From Gyrodactylus bullatarudis (lineage: Eukaryota > Platyhelminthes > Monogenea > Gyrodactylidea > Gyrodactylidae), in contig SSNU01000237.1 in the NCBI GenBank assembly GCA_012064415.1, positions 1 through 64,000 of the forward strand: DNA of 64,000 bases, written 5' to 3'. Positions 35,201 to 50,200 of the stretch are shown piece after piece. The translations under genes were made by a program, and so were the position numbers. Each line of letters begins with the position of its first letter. Within the stretch, counting starts at the first letter, position 1. Below the pieces are notes generated by a model that saw only the letters and a list, made by a program, of their open reading frames with translations, did no database searches and was not told where the DNA came from.

Positions 35201-38200
35201 AAGTATTTTGAAATACAAATTCACCCTTAAAATACTCCTGCGTGTATGAATATCTTGAAAGGAAAAGTGATGCTCTACTGCGGACGATTTTGGTTCAATT
35301 GGGAATTTCAGATTCCAGTTTAGATCAAATCAAATAAAGTTCCCAGTAAAATTTACCTTTCCAGACTAACTAACTAGAGTTGGGTATCAGGTTTTACAAT
35401 TAATAAATTGATTCTTCCTTTTCAATTCTTCACTTTTTAGGGGAATGGAAACGTAGCTAGATAAATCTTTAGAGAAAACACAATTATTGCTGAACTATTG
35501 CTTGAACCAAATTTGAATTTTTAGAGATTGTTCATAACACCTGTATCTATCTGTATAGAATTTATTACATGTTATAGGGAATCGTTTCAAGTATCTTGCA
35601 ATTGTTCTGTAGTAAACTCTATAGCATTATTTGGAAAATGACTACAATTTAAACAAGACAATTCTGTAAGAATTGTTACCTAAGAAAACCTGATGTATTA
35701 TAGATGCTAAAAGATAGATTATAATCTTTATCTTTTCAGCAAATAAGTTATCGATTAAAACTTTTTCGTCAATCATCATTCTCCCAAACCTGCGTATAAT
35801 ATTATTTCTTCCATATATGTCTAATACACACTTTGTGTATCAGATTTCAATAAATTTGTCAAAATAAAACCAGTTTAATTCATTGGACAAGATTTTCTTT
35901 CGTTATATTTCGCCAGGTCTCATAGGACTCTACTCTAGAAATACAGGAGAGAGAGCTATTTTGCAGAATTAGTTTATGTTTTTATGAGTTGAAAAATCAT
36001 GTCCTTTTTCATAAGATAATCTCATGTTTAGTTTTATTCTTTCGTGAGATCCATCCAAAACAGGACGATTATTTGGAGTTATTACGTAGGACTAAAAAAC
36101 ATCAAATAATCTATTTGAAAAAGGATACCTCCCATAGTTGAATAAGAGATGAATTTTTTAAGAGCCAAAAAATGACAATTTAATAATCAGCATTGGTTTC
36201 TGAAATCAACGTAGTTATTACAAATTTAATCTAAAAATATTCAGCATCTTGATTTTGTAATTTAGTCCAAATTATGTCCTGATGTGATGCGTGTTTTTCT
36301 ACTGAGGTTGAAATTGGTATTCATGTAAAAGAAAATTAATATCATACCGGATATAGAGAGGAGGGGTCCATACATGTTCGCCCAAAGATTGATTTATCAA
36401 AATCCTTTGCTTGAGTGATTCCTCTCAGTTTGTATTTGGGAGAGTAATAATTCTGAGTTAACTTTTCACAGCGCATACACACTCCCGCACATTAACAGTG
36501 TTTTTTAACTGTCAGCATTTGCCTATATTTTTAATTAAATTAATATCCCTCAGCTTGTGATGCATTTTTATTGCTTTAGGAATTGTCCCTAATTTTTTTC
36601 ACATTTTCCTCATACTAAAAAAACTATTTCAAGTTGTCTCATCGATCTATTTCTTTCTATTTCATCTCTCGATCAAAATTTACCAGCTATCAGAATCTAC
36701 TCATTTTGTTGCTTACTTTTGACAAAACCATCAAAAACTAGTTGAGATAAAGATGAGAATTCACTTTTTTTCATTTATCTCCTGAAAGCCAGGAAAAAAT
36801 GAATCTGACCAAAATTAGAAAATTTCATCTATTTCAAAGATTTATAGCAATTTGATACAAATACTTCGGATCAAAATTAGAAGAAGAATTAGAACTTGGT
36901 TGTAGAGGTTGATAAAAACTCGCAAGTTTCAAGAAAAATTTAAACTTTAATTTGCTCCAAATTCTCCCAGTAATAAAATGAAATTCTTTAGGCGAATACG
37001 ATTTTGTCTAATGTTGATCCCAAATTCGTTTTTCTTATAAAATCTGATATGCTTATTTTATAATGGGATCCAAATTATTATTATTGGTAATTCTTTGTAA
37101 ACTGGCTTCATAATAAAGCTTCTTCTTGATATGACGTTGAAGATTTATGAATTTTTTCATCAAAAACTGTAGATTTATTTAGAGCTATTTTTTATGTGGG
37201 ATCAATATTATAAATGAGAAAATATATTTTACTATTCTTGGATCATAAATATCCTGGTTTTAACACGATCAAAAAGTGATTTCTAAAACCTCAGAGGTTA
37301 GGCATTGTGTCAGAACTCCACCAATTTATGTAGCATTCGTATCTTAATTTTCTCAATTGTCAGGCGATTTGATAGAACTGATTGAATCTTTTGTAAAAGT
37401 GCAGCACCTATACTTACAAAATCTATCTTCAGTTATTTCGTTCTGGGTGCTCATTGTTTTCTTATTTGGTAATATCACTGAATTTACTGCTTGCAAATGG
37501 AACCCACCTAGACATGTATGGAAGAAACTCTCTGAGCATTTCGAATATAATCCAAGAATACATCTTTGGTAGAAATATTCACGGGTCTCGTCCCTTTTTG
37601 GACTCGTTAGTTTGTTTAGATTTATATATACTTGGAATATTTCTAAATTCTCAGAGTGTTTCTTTTGTATTATACCTAGCCACAGTGGGATCCACCTGTA
37701 ACATCCAAGCATCTAGAACGAAATAAATTATTGATATTTGCCAAGTTCATTTTTGCTCTTCTACAATAATTTTGATTGTCTTGAATAAAGGGCCCAAATT
37801 GACTGTAATGCACTGTACATAAAATAATCTAATGAAGCCTACTTTAAAGTAGCACTGATCCTCATTGGATTTCTATTCCCTCTTTAATCTAAATTCTTAC
37901 CTATAAATACAGAATAACAAATAACTGAATATAGCCTATAGATTCTGTATAGATTGATTCAGTAAATTAATATTCCATCAAATAAATCTTCTTCTCCATT
38001 CTTTCATTGAATTTGATCATTTTCCCTGTTATTTTTTTGTCCTCTTCTCGCTTTCTGCCTTTGGAGACATTGCAAGAATGAAAAAAAGAAGGAGTCTGAT
38101 GATTAGGAGAGGGAAGCGTAATCCCCACCCTACTCGTTTAGTGAAGAAAAAAGGGGAAATATTTCAGAATCATTCCTGTTCAGTCATTCCTACAGAGTAA

Positions 38201-41200
38201 AGAATTGGAGAGTGTATGTACAATGTTTCTCAATCATCACTCCTCTGACTCAACTTTTATGACTAATCTGAGGATTTTTTTATCTTTTCAATTCGAGTCC
38301 TTCCATTCAGATAATTCTCTCCTTTATGAATGAATGATTTTAATTTCCGGTTTAACTTCTAACAGTATTACACTATCAGTTGAATTATTATTGAATGCTT
38401 TTATAAGGGACTTTATTTTGTCAGGTTTTATCAGTCCATAATTAGGTCCATTGGGTTAAATAAAAGATTTGCTAGTCTTTTTTAAACATACTCAAAATAG
38501 AACTATCAATATGAACCTGTTTTGGTCATTTTCGAATTGTTTTGATTACTTTTACGGCTCTTTTGAAACTTGATTTTTACATAAATCTCGATTTTTCATT
38601 ATTAGTTTAAATTTCTTAAAGATTTTTTGGAATCCTACTCATATTGCCGACTTTCACTATTTGAAGAAAAAAAATTATTTTTATGAAATGTATGGTAATT
38701 TTTCAAATTCCCATTTGGCGCCAAAATCCCATTTTTTCGAACTTTGAGCTGAAAATTTTTGTTGATTTGAAAGTGGGAGAGGGATCAAAATTTGATTTTC
38801 AGAATCAAGATTAGACAAGAAAATCAATTCAACTGAATCTGATCTTATGCATAATCACATTATCGTTTGGGAGCGGAATTTCGTTTTTTTGATCATTTTC
38901 ACTACTTGAAAATCAAAGAAATTTCGATAATTCAAAATCTCTCTAAAATGGGGTGACTGTCGATAATTTGACGGTGTTATTCAGCTTTATTATCTAATTT
39001 TGATCCTAAGAAAACTCTTTCGATCAGCCTCGCACTTTCAAATCAACAAAAATTTTCAGTTCAAAGTTCGAAAAATGGGATTTTGAAAAATGGTCATATT
39101 TTTCATTAAAAAAATTTTTCTTCAAACTGTAAAAGTCGGCAGCATGATTAGGATTCCAAAAAATCTTTAACAAATTCAAAATCTTGATGAAAAAATCGAG
39201 ATTCCCAAATTCATATTAACCAATTTTAGATTAATGATCAGAATTAATGAGTATTAACAACAAGAATAGATAACAATCAGATAGATCCTGTTGATAGATG
39301 CAGGTGCAATGCATATGAAAACAAAAATCAAGAACCCAAATCTGTCTATTCAATAAAACTCAAATACTGTAACAATAATTTTTCCAAAACTAAGCCTTCA
39401 CGTCTCGTACAAATTTGAAAATTTGTAACTAAATAATTACGCTGATTCCGAATGTGAATCATTTCAAAGCTATTTTTCACGATAGAAAGTTGCATTTAAT
39501 TTTTGCCAAGGCCTCAGTAAAAGATTCTCAGAAAAATGTTATATTTTTTAAAAATCATTCCTCTCAAAGTAATATTCGTTAGCATCAGTGAGAGGTAGAC
39601 TGGGTCCCTCCTGATTTCGAAGAAAAGTCAAATTCACTTTTATACTAAATGGAATACGTAAATTAAGAAAACTCTTTTTTTTATTCCAGCATGGTTCCTG
39701 TAGCCTTTGAGAGTTTTGAAGTATTTATTACATGATGTTAGTCATTAATAGGGTAAATGAAAACTCCCTATGCATATTATTAACTCTGAATGAAATTATG
39801 CCCTTTAATAACAAAATCTGAAAAAAAGCATTAGCTTATTTGATTTTGGGAAATTTTGAAATTATCCAATGAATTTCAAAATATTTGTATATAAAATGTG
39901 TATTTTTTCAGATTAATAGCTAAAACACAAAAATTGCCGGCCAAATCCTGCCTTAATATTTAATGATCGTAAAATAAAATTAAAATCTTTGATCATCTCG
40001 ATAATTATTCAGTGAAATATTAAAGTTATAAGTTAAAATTGAGATAAATTTTGGGGTTAATTCCAAAAGTCACGCCAAGAAAATATTTTTTTCAAAAATC
40101 ACCTCAATGAAAATTTCAACTCTTTACTTCGAATCAATTATTCTCATTTCAAAATTGAATGGTGTAACTTGAATGATTCAAATTCTTTATGCAACCTACA
40201 TAAGTTTCAGAAAGATTGAAAGTGAACTTTCTCCTTTTATAGAACTTTATATATTTCTTTTAAGGTGATTTTTGAAAAAAAAATTTTCTTCGGATGATTT
40301 TTGGAATTAACCCCAAATTTTGTCATCTTCACAATCAAAATTTAGTTTAATCTTTGAGAAAAACTTTTGAATAACTTTCAAAAAAACACATGAAAAGCAG
40401 GAGAGCGTAAAAAAATATGAAATGAAAAAGAATACATGAGAATACGTATTATAGGCTGGGAAAGTAGAAATTCTAATTGGATAACTTTTTTGGGTTTTAA
40501 ATTATATTTTAGAATCTTTAAAATCCTCGTTTAGTTGATTTGAAGTATAATTGTATATTTTTATTTTCCATATCCTTACTTATAAGTACGGTTACGATTA
40601 GTTAAAGTCAAAGTGCTAAAAGCTACAATGAACATGGTACACTTACAAGACCAAGAAATTCTTAATCTACGCTTCCCGTTTAGTTAAGAAATGAATTTGA
40701 TTTTTTAATTTTCACCGTTTAAAAAAATAGGGACCCAGTTTTATACATAAAGTTGGTTGATATGAAGTTGGGAATCTATGATTTTCACGAAAAACTCGAT
40801 TTCTTCATCAAAAATTCCAAATGTGTAAAAGAATTTTTGGGATCCTACTCATGCTGCATACTTTTATGATTTGAAGAAAAAAATTGTTTTTTATGACCAA
40901 AATTAGACAAGAACGCCGAATATCGCAGATAAATTTTGGAAAGATCAACTATTTTCAAAGAATTTTGATTTATTGAAATTTCATTGATTTTCAAGAAGTG
41001 AAAATGATTTTTAAAAAAATCAAAATTCAGATCCCAAACGATAATGAGGCTATGCCTATTCAAATTTTTGTCTTATTGTGAGCACAAAAAACATCTTTTG
41101 ATCACTCTCTCACTTTCAAATCAATAAAAATTTTGAGTTCAAAGCCAAATCGAAATTTGAAAATTCAAAATAATTTTTTTCAGATCTTAAAAGTGGGCAG

Positions 41201-44200
41201 CATGAGTAGGATCCCAAAAAATCTTTTACACATTTGGAATTTTTGATAAAGAAATCGAGTTTTTCGTAAAAATCATAGATTCCCAACTTCATATCAATTA
41301 GCTTTAAATTATTGTAGCCTAATTAATTCCCTTTCTAATAACAAAGTTTTTTAAGTACATCTTGCAGTTCAAATTATTGTTCAAAAAAGTTTTGTTTTTG
41401 GAACATGAAGGGTTAAATTGCAAGATTTGATTTCATGATTTCCAACAAAATCTCCACTCCATTCTCACATTCGTTGTTTTTCTCACAGAAGGAAATTTGC
41501 GCGATCCCCGTTCTCAGTATTAATGAAATAGGGAAACTCTTCTTTTTAAAAAAAAATGTCTAACCAACGCTACAAATGTGTGCAAATACAGGACTCAAAT
41601 CTTCTGTTTATTCAAATATATGTATATCTACTGTGTATTGAAATGAATTTATTTATTTCCTTGTATGATTATGATCAAATTTTTCTGAAAATTTTCCTTC
41701 CTCCTCCTTGAGTACTATAGAAGGCCTAGAGCACGATGTAGAAGATGAATGAATTGAATAAAAAAACTATTCTCCTCTCTTTTTTTCTGTGATCCTTAAA
41801 TTAAATATATATATACAGTACTCTTCTATTAACGTACTATTCTTAGTATTAAAAAACTCTGCTTCGTCTTTTCCCCTTTCTGGAATGTGTGTAGATGGGG
41901 GGAGAGAATTCCCAGAGATCAAAGATTAAATCGATAAATAAACAAATGGGCTAGCATTAACGAGTAAATTCAGTAGTGGCCACATCTCTCCACTTTAGTT
42001 TGATCAAGTACAAAAGTTTATAATTATAAAAAATTCCCTCTATATACTATCATCGAAGAGAGGGAATGGAATTTTGTAAACTTTTCCTAGTAATTTCTAG
42101 ACTTGCATTTCATTGAGAAGAATTAATTGAAAATCTTTAGTTACTAGAATTACAATTCGAAATTTTAATCTCTATCAAGTCATGTTTTAATAAGAATATA
42201 AATTCGGTAGACATTTTCTAGTTTATATTTTTGATAAGCTCAGTAGATTGATTGAATGCACGAATAACAAGTGATAATCCTTTCATTACCCCCCCCCGGG
42301 GTCTCTTCATAATTGATCTGTATGATTTCAGTTATATTCAATGTTAGCAGTTATTGGTTCTAAGCTGTCTTCTTCTTCACTTTGGATTGATTAATTTCTT
42401 GACTCTTCCCTAATTATGGACTGGCTTTTGATTGTTGTTCATTAGTTGCTGAAACTAAATGACTCGGAACTGTTTACTTTACTGACTCATGTAATGAGCC
42501 TTGAATTTTTTCGATGATTTCACTGAATTCCAATTTTTTTCGTTCTGTTTTCCTGGAAATAAATCATTTATTCAACATTGAATTTCAGAAAAGAACTCAG
42601 CAAATCGGCGGAGTGTTCGCATACGCGAAGGTACAAAACCAGTGTTTATGCCAGGCCAGCCAGAAAACAATACTGACGACAATACCACTGAAGACGAGAA
42701 GAAAAATGAAAATGAAAAAGTAAGAATCTCAAATTTCTACTTCAATGTTTACCATTCACCCAACTCCAAGGTTATTGCTGTAGTCTTTAATTATTTTTTC
42801 TTGTATTCTCACTTTGTAATTACTGGAATAACTTCTAGCAATATTTTCCTACGTGTAATTCTTCATCAATAGATATTTGATTTCCTGTTTTAAATTTACC
42901 AAAGCGCCGTCTTCTAAGGAATAAAATCCGTTTTTTCCAAAGATAGCCAGAAACCATTCTTTTTAATTACTCAAATTATTGAAAATCCCGGATCCTCTAA
43001 GACTCAAAGACCCTCAACATGAGTACAGGGAGAAGTTGGGAACAAAATTTAGATTACTTTCATCGTGTCTGGCTCAAACCAAATCAAACGTAAGGAGCTC
43101 ACCTTAGATTTAAAGAAGAAGATTATCCAACGTTCGAATTAAGGAGAAAGTTATAGGCATTAAGTATTCAATGGAGCACATTACGCAACATTGTTCTCAA
43201 GTTTAAGCGAACGGGATTGTTGGTCTCCTTATCTGGCAGGGGCCGGAACAGTGAAGAAAGATTCGAAAACCAACAGCAAGGATATTCAGAAAGAATTTAA
43301 TGAAATTGGTTTAATAGTTTCAGATCGTACTATTCGTCGATACTTGGTGCAAAATGATCTCCATGGAAGACGACCAAAACCTCTTCTTAAGCTAATTCAC
43401 AAGACCGCAAGGTTAGAGTTTGCTAAGAAGTACACGATAAAACCAGAAGATTTCTTTGATGAGATATCCTTTGGACAGATGAAACGAAACGACTACTTGC
43501 AGAAGCCTAATTAAAAGGGGCAGCAACCAAGTATTAAATAATACTTCTTGATATTTGTACCTTCAATCTTGTTCATTTTGTTTTTTGTAAGATTTTCAAT
43601 AACTTTCTAATCAAGATGATATTGATTTAGTTTGAAAAGAACTAAGACACTAATGATCTATAATTTCTCATAAGAACCTTTAGATGGCTATTTATTAACC
43701 TCAAAAATCTAGGTTTTTAATATTTTAAGAGTGTACCTTCAATTTTTTCCACGACTGTTTACATTCTAATCTTGCGACCCTGCTACTATGTACGTATTAC
43801 GTACACAGCTAATCTTTACAAATTAAATTCAGAATAATTGTCTAATTGTGATCCTAAAAACAACTCTTTTGACCACCCAAAGCCACATTCCATGTCAATA
43901 AAAACTTTCAGATCAAAAATGGGTATTTGGGGTCGAATTGAAATTTGAAAAAATTCGAATTCTTGATGACAAATTGAGACCTTTAACATGATTTCATTGA
44001 GGTTTTCTTTTAATGCAATGGTATATTTCGCCCTCGTGCAAACATGATAGTACTTTTGTACTTTTAATAGGATTCTTTCATAAAACCAAATTTTAATCAG
44101 TTCTCCTCACGTCGTGCCATCATCTCTTCTCATGTTCTGTTCTCACTACGTAATTTCCCATTTTTTTTTCATCATATATATCAGTCCTCATGAATGTGAA

Positions 44201-47200
44201 CTGAAATTTGATTTGCATACATCCCTTTTGCCTATTTCTCTTTGAGAAAAAGGGAGAAAAATTAAATGAATGCGCACTTCTTTTTCAATCTATCGATTCA
44301 TCTCTCTTCTCCGCACACGTTCGCCTTGTATTTGAGACACAAGGCAAGAGGAATTTTTTATATAATTTTCCACTCTGAGCAAACAGAAAAAACATGTTTA
44401 ACTCTTCTGCTTGCCTGCCTCAGTGAATTAGGAAATATTTTCCTCTCTACAGGTGGATAATTTTTTACAAGTTTAACGAAAATCCATATATCCCCTTTTA
44501 TCCTCATAAAGATTCTCATTTTGAATGTTTTCTATCGTCAAGAACTCAAAAACTTCAAAGTAATACAGTAATTCTAATCGATAGAATTCATGTAATTTTG
44601 TTGAACAGGTCTGGGCTTGATTAGACTTTTAGCAAAGTTATTGTTTCTCTGAAACTTCCATATTGCTTGAGTAAAGGTTCAGGTAGGAAATTTGCTTTGA
44701 ATGAGATATCTTGTTTTTGTCAGTTTTTTTAAACAACTCAATGGCTTATTTCATAATGGGATTCAAAAAAATGTTTCATTTCCTGGTAGCGTTCTGAACC
44801 CTTTGTAGCCATTCAATAGATAGAGCCAATGAAAAATAAGGAAATTTCTCATGTTACTGGAACTCTATTGGTTTTTTTTTGTAAACCAATTCTACCATTG
44901 GAATTCAATCATTTTTATTGGTTAAACGGGATATAGTATGAAAGGGTTCAATGGGATCAGAACCCTACATCCTGGTTATTTTACTGATGATTTGCTGAAC
45001 TTATCATTGATTTTCATATCATTTTGGTATCATTTTTCAAGATTAATTGACAACAACCTTTTTCACTATCCGAAAAATTATAATTTCTGGTTATTAAAAT
45101 TGATTACTTGTTTTTGTATATTTGAGAAAATGATTTTTAGACTTATAAAAAGCAACAAACCTATTTTAATATAATTTTCGAATATTTTGAAATATTTTCT
45201 TAACCCATTTTCATGATTCCTCTCCAAATCTAGTCTAAATTACTCACCGTAAGCAAGCTTGAATTTAATTCTTTACATATTTTTGCTCGTTCATTGCATG
45301 GTTGTAATGCATGTTTATCCAACGACGCTAATAAATAACTAGCATTTGAAATTTCTTGAGAAATTTTACATTCTTCTATCTATATTTGTCAGATAAGAAA
45401 GTTGGTTAAAAATCGTTTTTATGTTTTTATATGAAGAACTCAAATAGGAGAATAGTACACTTCCGGATACTGACGATTAGCGTCAGTTTTCACTTTATTG
45501 AAGAGAAATTCCAATTATTATTATTATTATTAATGATGAGTAATTAAAGTTTTTAACAATTGTGTTGGCTGCCAAGATTATTGTCTAACAACTCATTCAA
45601 AGTTTGCTCCAGTAAATCTTTTCCTAACCTTGCTTTAACTCTTTGCAGAACCACTAACTTCATAAATATGTTTTAAATTTTTATCTTACCATTTAAGAGT
45701 AAAAGCGGGAAGGAGAACATGGCCAGTTCAGAGAAGAAGCGATCAACTCCAGAAGTTGATTTTATCTTTAAGAACAAAAGCTCAAAATATTGCGTGTACA
45801 AAGCTTTGGCCCGTACGTTTGGCTTTGAATTCTTCATTGGTGGTGTTTTTCGTTTGTTATTCGATATTGTGCAACTTTTGCAACCAATTTTAATCAAGTG
45901 AGTAGTAATATAACTATACTGTTCTATTAGTAATTGAGTAAGAGATTGATTATTCTTTGATAATATTTAAATTTCAACTTTGCGCCAAATTATTTTACTG
46001 TAGGTTTCAAAATAAGCTTCGATAAACTCCTGTGTAAATTGTATTTCTATAAATTGAGAGAAATCCTTAATTTTAATCAGAAAGGCTTATATTTTTTATA
46101 ATATATATTTTTTCAACATGCTGGCATTTGGGCATCTAAAGAGCAGTTAATATCCCTAGAAATGCTACCTATCTAATTATTCATTAAATTTCAACCACTT
46201 CTGATGATATTATTTGAACAACTGATTTTCTAGAGGTTTAAATTATTTTTTTTTAGCTTACCTGACTTTAAGAATACCTGTAAAATTTCTGAAAATTAAA
46301 ATCGTTCTAAATTTATTTTACAGAATCAGGAATTCTGCGAATTATTTCAAAACCGTATAAATCTTTTTCAATGTGGTAATTTGGCGCCAATTCAAAAATT
46401 TAAACTAACACCTTCTAACGAAACTATAGCTATCGTTGTAGGATTAAGTCGACATCCAAGAGATTTTATCACTCAATATCATACACACCCAATGTATTTA
46501 TTTTCATTTTCCATCTAAAAAAGAATCTACTCATGTTAGTTGAATAGAGATGAAAATTATATGGGACACATTTCTAAATATAGCCCCCTAGGCAAAAGAA
46601 TGAAAATAAAACAGAGTTTCCATCTCTCTATGTAGACGTGAAATAACTATTTGAGCATATATACCCATCTTGTAGTGAATATTGATTTGTCCTGAATATA
46701 TTTCAAACAATTTCATGCAACATTGTGTCAGTGTTTACAAAAATTTATGTATTAGGTGTAATGCGATTGCCACAAAAAACAGGAATGATAGATAGTCATG
46801 GATAAATTGAATTCGTGTTCATTAGATATCTCGAAAATACTATCTTGGACAAAATAAAAAGGTACCCTTCATTAGAGAACTGCTCTACATCTTAAGGCAT
46901 TTAATCTGATGCAGCAACATTATCAGGAAAAGCTTTAAAATGTTATTTGAAAATGCTTGATATTATTATTAAAGCTAGATATTGCTTGATTGTTGAAAAG
47001 AAATAGGTCTATTCTTGCTTAACTGAAAGTTGCATTATTGAATGACGTGGCGTAATTTTTCTTAGATAAATCAGTTCAAATCTGATAAATTTTCCAAAAA
47101 TTTCAAACTTTGTTTCTATAGAATATGAAACAATATTTTTTGCATTACTACGGTATAAACGATCAGAATCGTTCGATTTAACCTTCTCCCAATCTCTCTT

Positions 47201-50200
47201 ACTACTGCTTAGAACAATATTAGCCTATTTTTCCTTCGCATATTTTTGAGATTTTTTGGGTTTTGTTTTGACAACAGTCTCTTACAGGTTTCTCCAAAGA
47301 TTTAGACTAATTGAAGGCCAGTCTAGAAGCTGTACATCCTTTTTATAATTCAATCATTCTTTAGCCTGCTGAAGAATCCAACTTTTCTGATCCGTGTCCA
47401 AAAGATTTTTTTCTGGACTATTCTAGGTAGGTATGCTTTCTTATGTGATTTCTTCAGAAGGGATGGTTTCTAAATTGACTTAACGTTGTTCGCTTGCTAC
47501 CTGACCATGTTTTCTTCTAGCTTGTAATAGTCTATCTGTGGAAAAAGAAAAGGTAGAGAAAGGTTTAGTATTTCTTGAAAAATAGGGATTTAAAAATTAT
47601 AGGTATTGTTATAGTAATCAGAGTTATTAGAGTAATAACCCTGACAATATAATTCATCACTTGAAGGGAAATTAATTTTTATAATCCTTATTTTTCAAGA
47701 AATACTACACCTTTCTCTCCCCTTTCTTCCCCAAGCTAACGACGTTATAGTCAATCTATGCCAAACAGTTCCCTGAAGAACTACTTGGTTTCTAATTTTT
47801 TGAAAACCAATTTTGCTCTGAATCTGAAATAAAATGCAATTCAATAAGGGGAACTTTAAATTTTTTCTAAACAAACTTTATAAGTACTATGTATATTTGA
47901 TCAAAAACAAAATATTTTTTCAATTACTTGCGAAAAATTCGAAGCATTAAATAAACGAGAAATGTCAAAAATCGAATATAATGACCTTGAATATTGTCCA
48001 AAAATGTTTACAGAATTAATTATCCCAACTAACACAAACTCATCTAATTTTTTGTTCATTCCTCAGGTTATTGCTGAACTTCTTCAAAGAAGTCAAAATC
48101 GATAAGAATATAGTCAATGGAACCCTTTCCTATCAACCATCTGATCCTCAGCCATTTTGGCATGGTCCATTATACGCCATATTGTTATATGTTCAAGCAA
48201 ATACAACAACATTACTATTCGGTGTCTATTTTATAAAGATGTTACATGTGGGTAACTCCATCAAGACAGTCCTCACTGCTGCTATTTCCAAGAAGGTATG
48301 CAAAACTTTATGACTCAAAAATTTCAAATTCCAATTTTTTCAAACTCTGAACTAAAAAGTTTTTGATGATTTGAAATCGGGAGGTTGGTCAAGAGAAGCC
48401 TCTCAGAAATTTAAACTAGACAGGAAAACAGCTTAAACTGCGAAAAACTAACCGTCTTTGATTGATCTTTGATAATTATAATCGAAATATCATTGGTTTT
48501 GAACAAGTAAAAATAACTAATTTTTTATTGCTCTAGTTCGGGAACGACGCAAAATTCCCCTTATTCCCTTGTTCTGAAATCGGCAGAAATTTTTCAAACT
48601 TTGAGTTCTAAACAATGAAAGTTTGATGCCAACTTGATGTTTAACCGTTTCGTGAGATTCACCCTATATCCATATGGTGATTATACAAAATCGTATATTT
48701 TCAGTTATTGGGTTTTTTCAAAAGAATTAAGCAAAATTTTGTAAAAATTATAATGAACTTTGCTGGCAAATTTCGTTATGAAATATATACAGAATATCAT
48801 TAAGTTACACATTAAAATATTCACGATTTCTTTCTATACATTTCCGTCTCCTTTCTGGTAGACTATCCATACACCGTTGCCAAAAGTTGAGGGTTTTTTG
48901 ATCCATGCACTCGTTTAGTGAGACCAAAACATCTAGTCTTTAATTGAAGATATTGCACTTCAGATGATGCTGAAGCGATCTGAAAAAGTGATCATCTGTT
49001 GGAGCAAGATCTGTACAGTAGGGAGAATGGTTAAGATCGTCGACGTTGCTCTCCTTGAAAAAATCTTTCACTAATCTTTAGAAATGAGGCCTGGAATGTA
49101 TCCCTAGCAAATTCTGAGTAACTTTTACGGCTCTGATCCTTTTGGTATATTCATTTTTTATCTGTGATTACGATATGTGATAGGAAATCATTCTTTGTGA
49201 GCCGATGGATAAGCCTCTGATAAGTTTAATAAATTATCGCTCCGATATCAATGTCTAATAATTCCATTTTAACTTTTGAACGATAGAATTTTAGAAATTG
49301 TCATTAAGAAAACCGAATTCTTTGATAAATTTTGTATTTAAAAATGTATAATTATTTGAGATGAATTTCTGCTGTTATTTCATACTTGATCTATGAAAAA
49401 TTTGCTTAATACTTTTGAAACAACCTAATATTATGCAGATCTAAGCAATATTACAGGCTAAACGAATTCAAAAATTCCCAAAGAGTCTCAAAGAGATATA
49501 TATGTATATCTAAACTTTGATATACAACCAAAATTATTAAAATTCTATTTCCTTCTACTTATCATTAGATGGGAACATCGACTTTCTAAAGAAAAGAAGA
49601 TCTTTATTGCATAGAATTTCCATTAGAATCTCATTTAGAATCATTTAATCATTGATATTAATTTTGAATCTTTTTATCGATTGGTTTTCTTATCGTCTCG
49701 ATAGGGTTGATGAATATCCACATTTTCTTCAAATGAGGTGTTTTTTCTAATGAGAAATATCATAAACTCCCCTTTTTTAACTGCTAGAGCTCCAGTTCAT
49801 CTCATCATTTAGAGGGCGTAAACAAAACCCTATTGAGCAATGTTGAGTTTCTTTTGAAATTATTTCTATATTCATAGATCCTATCGTTGTCGTCAGACGG
49901 AAGGAAAAGGTATACAACTGGGAAGATAGCTTCCCTTGTTGCCAATGACACAAATATGTATGTGTCTCTGTTCTCCTTCATCCATTGTCTGTGGGCTGCG
50001 CCATTTCAAATTGCATTCTGTCTCTATCTCCTCTGGAATGAGCTAGAGTATGCAGTATTAAGTGGTCTATTCGTCTTGTGCATTTTCATCCCGATTAATA
50101 TGATTATTGCCAAAAAAACCAAATCAGTGCATGTGAGTTTACCCCTTGTCTAAGCTATAAAAACACTAATTTTTTACGTTCAAGTAATTCACGTAGATGT

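Larger units (their letters stand above)
34923..42588 (+). other. ABCC intron, 7.7 kb
   Basis: Holds foldback-family elements at about 38560-39230 and 40750-41304. Open frames of about 120 and 90 codons at 37.35-37.73 kb, on both strands, show no family likeness. No further exon was recognised. Confidence 0.45.

Noticed and set aside
37353..37726. Three overlapping frames of 70-120 codons on both strands
   Set aside because: No splice context, no motif, and both strands open together suggests chance.
44785..44965. Inverted match around TTCTGAACCCTTT and AAAGGGTTCAATGGGATC
   Set aside because: Loose match, no target duplication, not supportable as an element.
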